The notes: a model not told the origin generated them from the letters alone. DNA of 10,263 nt from Methylococcaceae bacterium (GCA_012026715.1 VEPB01000091.1:1-10263); one strand, 5' to 3'; shown: positions 1 to 7,067, counted from the stretch's first letter. A program made the numbers and translations.

Positions 1-54
1 AAAAGTATCCAAAAGAAAGGCCACCCCCAGCCGCGAGAGCCCTTGCGCTCCTCG

Positions 55-146
55 CTTTCAGCAGGGGTTGGCAGAAGGGCGATCCGTCGCCCTCTGCCAA
101 CGCGCGGCATCCCTGCCGCGCCCCTTCGGGCTGATCCTGCTGAAAG
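55..146. repeat. Structured intergenic repeat folding as a four-way junction
   Basis: An 11-bp perfect outer stem (55-65 with 136-146) encloses three hairpins. The first is a 15-bp stem with one bulged A (67-82 with 87-101, loop TCCG). The second is an 8-bp perfect stem (102-109 with 114-121, loop TCCC). The third is a small CCC-TTC-GGG hairpin at about 122-130. All arms were read directly from the sequence. The element lies downstream of the minus-strand gene ending at 388. It resembles intergenic repeats that I recall from gammaproteobacteria such as Xanthomonas, often misannotated as short proteins; I could not compare copies. It may act as DNA or as an RNA structure. A 96-codon ORF crosses it but looks spurious. 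Confidence 0.6.
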
Positions 147-211
147 CTCCGGTGCTCAGCGCGACTGAACGGGAGTTGAAGATCGAGAGCCAAGAGCGAT
201 CCTTGCGCGTC

Positions 212-269
212 ATTCCGGCAGGTAAGGGTCGCGATTCAAGCGACCGTTTGCGATTGGAACTGCCGGAAT
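212..269. repeat. Nested palindromic repeat
   Basis: A 10-bp perfect inverted repeat, ATTCCGGCAG at 212-221 and CTGCCGGAAT at 260-269, encloses a second hairpin, GGTCGC/GCGACC (227-232 with 240-245, loop GATTCAA). The ATTCCGGCA core is a common intergenic palindrome in proteobacteria. It probably belongs to the same mosaic of repeats that fills 1-387, where I see no gene. Confidence 0.5.
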
Positions 270-313
270 TCGGTTGCCAGGGATGGTTACGCTTATACGG
301 CCTTGTAACCTGG

Positions 314-336
314 ACCCCGGCAATCCCTGCCGGGGT
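314..336. repeat. ACCCCGGCA palindrome downstream of the DUF1566 gene
   Basis: A 9-bp perfect stem (314-322 with 328-336, loop ATCCC) lies about 50 nt past the stop of the minus-strand gene ending at 388. It has no T-run on the minus side, so it is not a classical intrinsic terminator. It could still protect or terminate that mRNA's 3' end. On the plus strand a short TTTT stretch follows 7 nt later. The CGGCA-ATCCC-TGCCG core matches a widespread intergenic palindrome family, and the outer base pairs differ from the 212-269 copy in a base-paired way. Confidence 0.45.
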
Positions 337-387
337 GAGTCGCTTTTCCTTAACTTAACGTCGCTCTCTATCCGGCCCGTGGACCGC

Positions 388-2703
388 TCAATTGACGGTA
401 AATGTCACCGCATCGCTGCTGCCGACCGGGTTCTTGATCGCCACCTCGTATTCCCCCCCCGCCAGCCTCTTGGGCACCAGGACCTGCAGCTCGAACTCGC
501 CGATCCGGCTCTTCGGCTTGGCGACCAGGGGCTTGCCGCCGGTGCTCGGTTGGAATAGCGCCACCGACTTGGCGCTGCCGAAATAGCGGCCGGTCACGGG
601 CATCGTGGCTCCGGGCGTTCCGCTGGCGATGTCCAGTTGGGTCAATTCCGGTTTGTGCATGTTCACGCTGGCCTGGCCGCTGCCCGGCGTTCCCTTGCGC
701 GTGATGTCGACGGTGTGGCTGCCCTCGGTCAGCTTGGGCGCGGCGACGACGATGGTGGTATCGGACCAGGCCAGGATGCGGGCGCGCTTGCCGTCGACCG
801 CAACCTTGCCGGGACGGCTGGTGAACTCCTTGCCCGACAGGACGATGCGTCCGCCGAAGCCGATGTCCGGCGTGACCGCCGCCACGTCGGCCACCTCGCC
901 GGGGGCGCCGGTGCGGCCCGACAGGGTCACGGCCAGATCGGCCAGGTTAGCGGCGGATACGGTGACGGTGCCGGTCACCGGCTCCTCGCCTCCGGAGCTG
1001 GTGAACTTGAGGCCGACCTTGCAGGTCTTGCCCGGCTTGAGCAGCCTGCCGGTGCAGCGGTTGGCGGCCAGCGCGAAGGGTGCGTCGGGGCTGGAAATGG
1101 AACCGACCTGAACGTCCTGGGTGCCGTCGTTGATCAGCAGCAGGGTGCTTTTCGCCGTCTTGCCGCTGGCCACCGCCCCGAAATCCAGGCGGCCGGTCGC
1201 CGCCGCCAGATGGCCGGCGGAAATGCCGTTGCCGGCCAGGCTGGCGGTCACCGTAGCGCCGCTGCCGGTCTGGGTCACCGTCAGGGTGCCGGTGCGGCTG
1301 CCGGTGGCGCTGGGGGTGAACACCACGCCGATGGAACAGGTGGCCCCGTTTGCCGCCAGGGTCTCGCCGCAGGTGTTGGAAACCACGGAGAAATCCCCGC
1401 TCGTCGCGATGGAAGCGATGGCGAAAGCGGCGCTGCCGGAATTGCTGAGGGTGATGACTTGCGGCGCGCTGGCGGCAAAAATCGCCTGATCGCCGAAGTT
1501 CTGCGGGGTGCCCAGCACTGGGTTCGGCGCCGCTCCCTTGCCGGTGCCGGTCAGGCTCAGGGTCAGCGGCGAGCCGCTGGCGGGCGTGACGGTGAGGGTG
1601 CCGCCGCGGGATCCGGCCAGGGACGGCGAGAAGCTGACCTGGATGCTGCAGTTCTTGCCTGCGGCCAGGCTGTTGCCGCAATCGTGGGTGGCGGCGAATT
1701 CCGCGGTCGCGGCGATGGACTTGATGCCGTAAGCCGCGGTGCCGGTGTTGCTGAGGCTGACGGTCTGGGCGGCGCTGGTGGTGCCCACCTCCTGCTCGGC
1801 GAAGGCGGCGATGGTGCCGAGCTGGGCGCTGGCACTGCCGCCGCCGGTCGCCTTGCGCACCACCAGCACCACGCCGTTCGGGATGGGCATATAGAGCCAG
1901 GGATCCGGGCTGAGATCCAACACTCCCCGATCGGACAAGTGCTGGATCCCTGAAGCGAAGTTCGTCGACCAGACCGTGGCTTGAGGCTGCTTATTGTCGT
2001 TCACGCTGCTGAAGGTCCCCGTGAAATACTCGGCCTGCTCGAAATGAGTGAACGGATTCAGGTCGATGGGCGGATTGGTTTGGGAAACGCCGTAGGTTCC
2101 CGGGTCCCGCAGCACGCCTGTGGTGGTGAACTGCGCCTGCATGCCGAACACGTCGTAATACAGGTGGGTCAGCTCGCTGGGCGTGTTTTTGAAGTTGTGG
2201 GAAACGTCATAGGTGCCGTCCCAAGCTGAGTCGCCCATTTGGCCGAGTTGGAAGGAACTGCCCTTGATCGGTTTCGCTTCCGGCAGCCGCCAGTCGTTGT
2301 GGCCGGACCAGTTGGTGCTGTTCAGCCAATTGACGAAGGCGATGGCTCCGTAAATGGTCATGAGGCCTTTGGTGGCATGGTCGGGGATCCCGTTCCCGTC
2401 GCCCTTGGTCGCCCACTCGTCCGAGCTGAGGGTGACGGGGCCAGCCAGAGGATCCTTGTAACTGGGCGTCAGGGCCAGCATGTCCTTGATGAACTGGTCC
2501 TTGGCGGCATTGTCCGCCAGGCCGTTGTAAAGGGTGGCAAACAGATTGGCGTCCTTGGCCCACATCAGGCTGGTATCGGTGTCCGTCACGGTGCCGTCGC
2601 CGTTGTCCTGCAGGGTGGCTTGAGCCGGCGGCACCGTCAGCAGCGCCGCCAGGAAAAAGGCTGCCGGCAAACGTCCGCCGGCGGAAACTGTCGCAAGATT
2701 CAT
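388..2703 (-). CDS. Secreted DUF1566 / choice-of-anchor D / IPT-TIG multidomain protein
   Basis: The 771-residue product starts at an ATG 7 nt after AGGAG. Residues 1-29 are a Sec signal peptide cleaved after PAQA. Residues 31-283 look like a DUF1566 (Lcl C-terminal) domain: DNGDGTVTDTDTSLMW near the start, NDWRLPEA at 136-143, and VVLVVR closing it. Three HYDIN/choice-of-anchor D repeats follow at about 294-388, 394-493 and 498-598. Each carries a Cys pair (C342/C352, C445/C456, C550/C561) that could form a disulfide in the LxxGxxC loop. Residues about 605-681 and 685-770 resemble two IPT/TIG Ig-like domains. The family is known as exported, surface or periplasmic; a binding or adhesive role is inference and no catalytic residues are evident. 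The gene is separated from the upstream barrel gene by 360 bp holding repeats, so it is probably transcribed on its own. Confidence 0.85.
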   Translation of the reverse strand: MNLATVSAGGRLPAAFFLAALLTVPPAQATLQDNGDGTVTDTDTSLMWAKDANLFATLYNGLADNAAKDQFIKDMLALTPSYKDPLAGPVTLSSDEWATKGDGNGIPDHATKGLMTIYGAIAFVNWLNSTNWSGHNDWRLPEAKPIKGSSFQLGQMGDSAWDGTYDVSHNFKNTPSELTHLYYDVFGMQAQFTTTGVLRDPGTYGVSQTNPPIDLNPFTHFEQAEYFTGTFSSVNDNKQPQATVWSTNFASGIQHLSDRGVLDLSPDPWLYMPIPNGVVLVVRKATGGGSASAQLGTIAAFAEQEVGTTSAAQTVSLSNTGTAAYGIKSIAATAEFAATHDCGNSLAAGKNCSIQVSFSPSLAGSRGGTLTVTPASGSPLTLSLTGTGKGAAPNPVLGTPQNFGDQAIFAASAPQVITLSNSGSAAFAIASIATSGDFSVVSNTCGETLAANGATCSIGVVFTPSATGSRTGTLTVTQTGSGATVTASLAGNGISAGHLAAATGRLDFGAVASGKTAKSTLLLINDGTQDVQVGSISSPDAPFALAANRCTGRLLKPGKTCKVGLKFTSSGGEEPVTGTVTVSAANLADLAVTLSGRTGAPGEVADVAAVTPDIGFGGRIVLSGKEFTSRPGKVAVDGKRARILAWSDTTIVVAAPKLTEGSHTVDITRKGTPGSGQASVNMHKPELTQLDIASGTPGATMPVTGRYFGSAKSVALFQPSTGGKPLVAKPKSRIGEFELQVLVPKRLAGGEYEVAIKNPVGSSDAVTFTVN

Positions 2704-2767
2704 CGTGGTTCTCCTAAGGATGTGGAATGCCGGACCGACTTGCCGCGGCCTCGGCTACAACAACAAC

Positions 2768-2789
2768 GGGCGCAACTTCCGCTGCGCCC
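2768..2789. other. 7-bp hairpin in the leader of the DUF1566 gene
   Basis: GGGCGCA (2768-2774) pairs perfectly with TGCGCCC (2783-2789) around an 8-nt loop, 65 nt before the ATG at 2703. A run of seven A follows on the plus strand, which places T7 before the hairpin on the minus strand, the wrong order for an intrinsic terminator of either strand. It could be a 5'-UTR structure; its function is unknown. Confidence 0.3.
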
Positions 2790-2895
2790 ACCAAAAAAAT
2801 CCAATGGATCCGGTATGGCCGGAACTGCCCGCAGCTTCTTGTTCGGGCGGGCGTCGCAATCTCCCTTTCCCTCTGGGCTAGGGTATCTGCACAAG

Positions 2896-2918
2896 TCCCT
2901 CTCCCAGCGGGAGAGGGA
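2896..2918. repeat. TCCCTCTCCC hairpin repeat, copy 1
   Basis: A perfect 10-bp inverted repeat, TCCCTCTCCC-AGC-GGGAGAGGGA, is followed by TTTAGGGTGAGGG (2919-2931). This is a familiar intergenic palindrome type in GC-rich proteobacteria. A second copy lies at 2983-3003 and a degenerate one at 5964-6031. It sits between the stop of the barrel gene (3064) and the DUF1566 start, where it could block 3' exonuclease or help termination. Confidence 0.6.
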
Positions 2919-2982
2919 TTTAGGGTGAGGGCCAAGCGCCCGATGTTTCGAGGACTTGGTCGCAAGGATTGAGCGCTCCTAG

Positions 2983-3003
2983 CCCTCTCCCGCGGGGAGA
3001 GGG
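2983..3003. repeat. CCCTCTCCC hairpin repeat, copy 2
   Basis: CCCTCTCCC at 2983-2991 pairs with GGGAGAGGG at 2995-3003 around a tiny GCG loop. It lies 60 nt beyond the stop codon of the barrel gene. It lacks the AGGGTGAGGG tail of copy 1, so it is a shorter or partial unit. Apart from the leader hairpin at 2768-2789, the remainder of 2704-3063 shows no gene and no promoter I would defend. Confidence 0.55.
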
Positions 3004-3063
3004 GACTCGATGCCCGGCGGCATGGCTGCGGCGGAACAAGCAGAACCGGCATCGGCATCTCCC

Positions 3064-5808
3064 CTAGAACACCAAGCTCCAGGTGGCGCTGAGGCTGCCC
3101 TGGCGCTTGAGCTGATAGCCGTTGGGGTCGTCGTAGAGGGGCTGCAGCCATTCCACCGCCAGCCGGTTGCCGGCGAAGGCGCCGGTGGGCACCAGCAGGT
3201 TGAGGCCGAAGCCGGCGTCCCAATAGCGGCCGCCGTAGTTGTCCGGGTAGTCGGTGGGCACGCCCTCCTCGTGGATCTTCTGGAAGCCGCCGCGGATCGC
3301 CCCCTGGGTGGTGTAAAGGCCGCGGGCGGTCAGCGTCATCCAGGGCAGCGGGCTGTAGCCGGCCCAGGCGGTGGCCTGGAACCCGTCGCCCAAGGCGTAG
3401 CCCAGCTCGTTCTGGTCCTCCAGCCGCACGGTGGCGGCGGCCTGGGCGCCCCAGGAGAAGCTGCCGGCCAGGCCGGCGTAGGTGAGGCTGGGCTTGAAGT
3501 CCCAGGTGCCGCTGCCCAGTTGCATGCCGTAGTCGTAGAGGCGTTCGGGCAGCTGAACAATTTTGATCTTGCCATTTGGCCGCACGATTTGCGTATTTTC
3601 CTGGTGCATCAGCCGCATCCGCCGGTTGATGGCGCCGGTGGGGGCGGTGACGCCGGCGGTCAGGTGGACCCGCTGGCCGGCCCCTTCCCACAGCCGGGCC
3701 ATGGCGTAGAGGCCGGTGTCGCCGATGCCGCCGGTGGCATGGGTGAAGAATTTATGCATGCCAATTGCACTGTCTGTATTCCCGCTTACTGTGCCGCTCT
3801 CGAACCGCTCGGGAGGGCGACCGTATTGTGCCGCGTCATCTGTCGTAATGAGATCCCGCAGCTGATTGCCCAACTGCATCTCCATGTCCACGAACTGGGG
3901 CATCAGCATCAGGTTGAGCCAGGACGTCGGCGCGTACATCAGCTCCACCATGTGCATGTGCATGTCCATGGATTGCGGGCCGAGCACGCAGCCGCGCCGC
4001 AGCGGCGGGCAGCCGCCGCGGATCGCCTCGGCGGAGGCGGCCGGCTCGCCGCGGTGCAGCAGGGCGCCGGCCTGGCGGCCGTACATGTAGCGGTAGCCGG
4101 CCATCAGGGCGCCGGGCTCGTCCAGCATGTGGGCGAACATCACCCCGGCCGGCGCGCCGGTGCCGTGGTGGTGGGCGTGGGGCCGGTCTTCGTCCCCCGG
4201 CCGGCCGGGGGCGGGCAGGTCCACCCGCAGGGCGGCGTTGGCCACCCAGTAATCGAAATCGGCGAAGTCCGCCTCGCCGCCGCCGCCCAGCCGCAGGCCG
4301 CCGCCGTGGGTGTAATGCTCGAAGCCCGCCTCCAGGCTCACCCCGCGGCTGAAGCGCTTGGCTAACGTGACGCCCCAGCTGAAGGCGCCGTAGGCCGACA
4401 GCCGGTGGTCGCTGGAATAGGCGGAAGGCAAGCGGGAGAGGTTTTTGGCGTGGGCCTTGGCGGTGCGTGCCGGCCGCTTGATATCGTCGACGGTGTCGTA
4501 GGCATGGGGCACCACCAGGTAGGGGTGGTAGAAGTCCGCCGCGCTCTGGGAGTAGTAGCGCGCCCGGGGAGTGAGGGTCCAGCCGCCGCCCAAAGGCTGC
4601 ACCCAGTCGGCCTCGAAGGTGTGGGAGTCGATGCCCCAATCGTCGTGGAACAAGCGGTAATTCAGGTGCAGGGCGGCATCCAGCGGCGCCAGGTGTTGCA
4701 CGTAGCGCAGATCGCCGGTCCACTGGTGGCGCTGCTCCGGCCGCCGTTCCAGGAAGGCACGGGCGGCGCCGGCGCTGGTGGCGAGCGTGCCGGGCCGTTC
4801 GGGGTTGGGCGCCTGGTCGGGGTCGACCCAATAGGTCTCCACCACCTTGTAGGGATTGGCCAGATAGCCCGAGCTGCGGGTGTAGCCGAGCCCGGCCTGG
4901 ACCAGGGCCGACTTGGTCAACACCTGGGTGAGGCCGAGGGTCGCCCCCCAATCACGGCGGCTGCCTGTCAGGATATCTTGGATGTTCTCCAATTTTTTGT
5001 AGTTGGTACTGACAGCGGGAACCCACACCTCATCGACTTGTTTGGGGTAGTTATAAGAAAGCAAATAGGCATTGGCGTTCGGGTCGATGATGGCGTGGGT
5101 GTCGCTGCTGGTGTAGCTGAGCCCCAGGTCCAGCGTGGTGAGCTTGCGGTTGAAGTCGAAGCGGCCGCCCAGATTGACGAAGCGGGAGTCGTAGTCGTTT
5201 TCCACCGAGAGGCCGCCGCCGGCGCTCAACTCCGCCATGTCCCAGCGGTAGCCCAGGCGGAAGTCCCCCTGCTTGCGGGTTTCCGGCGAGGCGGTGGCGA
5301 GGACGTGGGTCAGGGCCGGTTCCGGCGTATACCGATATTTGCTGGCGGTCGGTAATAAACTGGTCAGCAGCGGCCGTAGCGTTCGGTCGAAGAGCATGGG
5401 TGCTCCTTGCGCGCCTATTGAATTGATGTGAGGTGACGCACCGGATGCGGTGTGCTCCCTGGCATTGTTTTGTCCGAAGGCCGCCGGGGCGGTGCTGATG
5501 GGGGTCGCGCCGCCCCAGGTGTCCTGCTGGTAGTTGAAGCCGAAGCGGAGCCGGTCGGTGAGTGACACCCGCGCCGCGCCGCGCAGGCTGTCCACCGTGA
5601 TCGGGTTGTGGTAGGGCAGGGCCTTTAGTTTGTAGTCCTCCGCGATGCCGTAAATCTGCCGGTGGCCCTCCTCGTAATGGCCGTACTGAAAATCCACCGT
5701 GTCGCCCTCGTCCGCCGCGGCCAGGCCGGGCAAGGCCAGCGCCGCCGCCATCAGCGCCTGCAGCCCCGCGCTCGCGGCCGGAGCGCCGCGCCCGCCCGCC
5801 CGCGGCAA
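3064..5808 (-). CDS. Fused double-barrel outer-membrane protein: DUF3570 plus second beta-barrel with His/Met-rich segments
   Basis: Counted from a TTG at 5808 the product is 914 residues, roughly twice a usual DUF3570 protein. Residues about 1-32 form a Sec signal (basic start, then GLQALMAAALALPGLAAA). Residues about 36-531 match DUF3570: FQYGHYEEG, FGFNYQQDTWGG and regular amphipathic strands. A linker, PHAHHHGTG (about 543-551), joins a second barrel (about 552-914) with repeated Met/His segments: VMFAHMLDE, YRYMYG, MDMHMHM (about 614-620) and VDMEM. The protein ends in SLVF, a terminal aromatic typical of Bam-inserted barrels. The start is uncertain. ATG 5751 leaves too short a signal peptide. 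GTG 6255 has GGAGG 5 nt upstream and overlaps the lipoprotein stop, but adds 149 residues translated from repeats. DUF3570 and DUF4266 are commonly neighbours, so the lipoprotein is the likely partner. A metal or redox role is inference. Short AT-rich patches interrupt the gene. Confidence 0.8.
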   Translation of the reverse strand: MPRAGGRGAPAASAGLQALMAAALALPGLAAADEGDTVDFQYGHYEEGHRQIYGIAEDYKLKALPYHNPITVDSLRGAARVSLTDRLRFGFNYQQDTWGGATPISTAPAAFGQNNAREHTASGASPHINSIGAQGAPMLFDRTLRPLLTSLLPTASKYRYTPEPALTHVLATASPETRKQGDFRLGYRWDMAELSAGGGLSVENDYDSRFVNLGGRFDFNRKLTTLDLGLSYTSSDTHAIIDPNANAYLLSYNYPKQVDEVWVPAVSTNYKKLENIQDILTGSRRDWGATLGLTQVLTKSALVQAGLGYTRSSGYLANPYKVVETYWVDPDQAPNPERPGTLATSAGAARAFLERRPEQRHQWTGDLRYVQHLAPLDAALHLNYRLFHDDWGIDSHTFEADWVQPLGGGWTLTPRARYYSQSAADFYHPYLVVPHAYDTVDDIKRPARTAKAHAKNLSRLPSAYSSDHRLSAYGAFSWGVTLAKRFSRGVSLEAGFEHYTHGGGLRLGGGGEADFADFDYWVANAALRVDLPAPGRPGDEDRPHAHHHGTGAPAGVMFAHMLDEPGALMAGYRYMYGRQAGALLHRGEPAASAEAIRGGCPPLRRGCVLGPQSMDMHMHMVELMYAPTSWLNLMLMPQFVDMEMQLGNQLRDLITTDDAAQYGRPPERFESGTVSGNTDSAIGMHKFFTHATGGIGDTGLYAMARLWEGAGQRVHLTAGVTAPTGAINRRMRLMHQENTQIVRPNGKIKIVQLPERLYDYGMQLGSGTWDFKPSLTYAGLAGSFSWGAQAAATVRLEDQNELGYALGDGFQATAWAGYSPLPWMTLTARGLYTTQGAIRGGFQKIHEEGVPTDYPDNYGGRYWDAGFGLNLLVPTGAFAGNRLAVEWLQPLYDDPNGYQLKRQGSLSATWSLVF

Positions 5809-5811
5809 CGT

Positions 5812-5880
5812 GTAGGTTGGGCAAACGGCTTTTGGTTTGCCCACCGTTCCCGGTGGGAAGATAGAGCCTGCCCACCCTAC
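5812..5880. repeat. 69-bp inverted-repeat (MITE-like) element, copy 1
   Basis: The unit begins GTAGGTTGGGCA and ends TGCCCACCCTAC, a 12-bp terminal inverted repeat with one mismatch. Inside, GGGCAAAC and GTTTGCCC form one hairpin and CCCACCG/CGGTGGG another. It ends 4 nt before the candidate TTG start of the barrel gene. It shares orientation and most of its sequence with the copy at 6040-6107. No transposase is present, so it would be non-autonomous. Confidence 0.65.
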
Positions 5881-5963
5881 GATGGGCCGTTCGTCACCGG
5901 CGGGTTTCTGGGGTGGGGTGGCTCGTGCTTGCGACGAACGCGGTGGAACGACAGGCGCTTCGG

Positions 5964-6031
5964 CCCTCACCCTGCCGCTCCTCCGATCGCAAACGTCCGT
6001 TTGAGTCGCGGACCTTCCCGCGGGGAGAGGG
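5964..6031. repeat. Degenerate CCCTCACCCT...GGGGAGAGGG repeat
   Basis: It begins CCCTCACCCT (the reverse complement of the tail of the repeat at 2896-2931) and ends TCCCGCGGGGAGAGGG. About 28 nt of unrelated sequence between the halves includes a small AAACG-TC-CGTTT palindrome. It reads as a diverged or interrupted copy, inverted relative to copy 1. It is sandwiched between two MITE-like units, all inside the extended frame upstream of the barrel gene. Confidence 0.4.
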
Positions 6032-6039
6032 TTCCAGAG

Positions 6040-6107
6040 GTAGGGTGGGCAAACGGCTTTTTGTTTGCCCACCGCGGCGGTGGGCAGATGGAGCCTGCCC
6101 ACCCTAC
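6040..6107. repeat. 68-bp inverted-repeat (MITE-like) element, copy 2
   Basis: It has perfect 12-bp terminal inverted repeats, GTAGGGTGGGCA and TGCCCACCCTAC. Internal hairpins are GGGCAAAC/GTTTGCCC and CCCACCG/CGGTGGG. It is the better-preserved of two copies in the same orientation. On the minus strand it reads in frame with the barrel gene, giving peptide text similar to that from copy 1 (GKQKAVCP against GKPKAVCP), as expected for two insertions of one element in the same frame. Confidence 0.7.
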
Positions 6108-6241
6108 GGGGAGCGCCCCTTTCTTCGATCGGTTGCTGGGTAGGGTTCCAGAATTCCGCCACCCGGTACCGCCCCAGCGCCGCCAGCAGTTGCGCGGCCA
6201 GCCGCGACAGGGCGCCGGGGCCGGCCGGCTGCCGCGCGTTG

Positions 6242-6457
6242 CTAATAGCAGCCACAGCCGCCTCCGCCGCCGGCCAGGCCGCCCTTGGCCGCCTCCCGGC
6301 TGTTGTAGTTGTGCTCGCGCAGCTGGCTCTGCAGGGGCGCGGGGTCCAGCGCCATTTGCGGCTTGGCCAGCACCCCCCGCTGCCAGGGTTCCACCCCGGC
6401 GCAGCCGGCCAGCGCCAGCGCCACGGCGGTCCAGGTCAGAAGTTTCAGCGGTTTCAT
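6242..6457 (-). CDS. DUF4266-like small lipoprotein with C-terminal Gly-rich Cys-Gly-Cys
   Basis: This is a 71-residue product. A hydrophobic leader ends in the lipobox LAGC at C19, so mature acylated Cys19 would tether it to a membrane. The mature part contains VEPWQRG and LAKPQM, both typical of DUF4266 as I recall, then HNYNSREAAKGG, a run of Gly and a terminal CGCY. AAGGAG 5 nt before ATG 6457 decides this start over one 47 codons upstream. From general knowledge, DUF4266 genes sit next to DUF3570 genes, often with thioredoxin-like and ApbE (FMN transferase) genes; only the DUF3570 partner is present here. The paired Cys could bind metal or a thiol-linked group, which is inference. The stop overlaps a possible GTG start of the barrel gene (6255). 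The gap of 151 nt from the upstream gene leaves room for its own promoter. Confidence 0.8.
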   Translation of the reverse strand: MKPLKLLTWTAVALALAGCAGVEPWQRGVLAKPQMALDPAPLQSQLREHNYNSREAAKGGLAGGGGGCGCY

Positions 6458-6462
6458 CCTTT

Positions 6463-6468
6463 CTCCTT
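6463..6468 (-). promoter_or_regulatory. Shine-Dalgarno of the lipoprotein gene
   Basis: AAGGAG on the minus strand lies 5 nt before the ATG at 6457 and selects the 71-codon lipoprotein start. A longer in-frame ORF beginning at 6598 would bury the signal peptide behind 47 unlikely residues. Confidence 0.7.
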
Positions 6469-6608
6469 GCAATGCTTCCGCTACGCCAACGCATCCATGA
6501 TCCGGCCCTCCGGGCCACCTTTTCCCAGACGGAGAAGGAAACACGCGCCGCCAAGAAAAGGGAGGCGGGCCGACCGAATCGGAGTCGAGGAATTTCATAC
6601 TGGCCGGC

Positions 6609-7067
6609 CTAGTTGTTGATGACCTGTGTCCATGTCACGGGCGGATTGGAAAGCTCAGAGCCCCCTCCGCTCACGCAAAACGCTTGAATTACATATGAGG
6701 CGATCCCTGGTGTGGTGTGGTGGACGGTTACGAAGTAGCTGCCCGAGCGGCCAGGCATCGCGATAGTTGCGCTGGGTGAACCGTCATTAACAATGCCGTC
6801 CCGTGTCGACTGGCCCATGTTTCCCTTGGTGATGGTGGCCATCAATTTGCCTGGACCAGATGGGTACCTATACAAGAATTCCACGGAAAAATACAAATAG
6901 TACGTAGCTGGGTCGTAGCAGTTGATTGTCCAAGCCTCAGTCGATCCGGCGTCCTTGTTGTTGTTGATGATGCCGGACCAGGTATGGGCGGCGGCTCCGC
7001 CCGAATAGGCTGAGGCCAGCAGCAGCGAGGCGGTGCAAAGTAGGTGTTTGATCCGTGCGTCGTTCAT
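6609..7067 (-). CDS. Small secreted protein, tandem paralog A (unknown family)
   Basis: This is a 152-residue product whose ATG lies 8 nt after a perfect AGGAGG. The signal peptide runs to about residue 27 (GGAAA), so the mature chain would begin with His28 in HTWSGIINNN. Two Cys (C50, C131) are shared in position with paralog B and could form one disulfide. The shared blocks are HTWSGIINNN, AGSTEAW, C-x-DPAT, TITKG, GIASY and a C-terminal TWTQ-x-INN. The small size, beta-rich look and lack of charge clusters suggest a single secreted beta-sandwich domain, but I do not recognise the family. The middle (about 6840-6950) is visibly AT-richer than the same part of B. HH at 116-117 is not conserved in B. 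The gene follows B by 111 nt with a strong palindrome between them. Confidence 0.75.
   Translation of the reverse strand: MNDARIKHLLCTASLLLASAYSGGAAAHTWSGIINNNKDAGSTEAWTINCYDPATYYLYFSVEFLYRYPSGPGKLMATITKGNMGQSTRDGIVNDGSPSATIAMPGRSGSYFVTVHHTTPGIASYVIQAFCVSGGGSELSNPPVTWTQVINN

Noticed and set aside
68..358. 96-codon plus-strand ORF near the window start
   Set aside because: It runs across several palindromic repeats; the peptide has no family resemblance and is explained by repeat DNA.
637..1953. Long plus-strand ORF (438 codons), Gly/Ala/Arg-rich
   Set aside because: It lies antisense to the clearly real DUF1566 gene and has the low-complexity look of a GC-rich shadow frame.
2768..2800. Intrinsic terminator from the GGGCGCA hairpin and the A/T run
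   Set aside because: The homopolymer lies on the wrong side for either strand: A7 after the hairpin on plus, T7 before it on minus.
2714..3691. 325-codon minus-strand ORF spanning the intergenic repeats
   Set aside because: It is a shifted frame of the barrel gene's 3' end followed by repeat-derived text; Pro/Arg-rich with no domain.
3010..4365. 451-codon plus-strand ORF
   Set aside because: It is antisense to the barrel gene, rich in Gly, Ala, Val and His, and consistent with a GC-driven shadow.
5812..6107. CRISPR-like reading of the two 68-69 bp repeats
   Set aside because: There are only two copies, the units are long and palindromic with terminal inverted repeats, spacing is irregular, and no cas gene is present.
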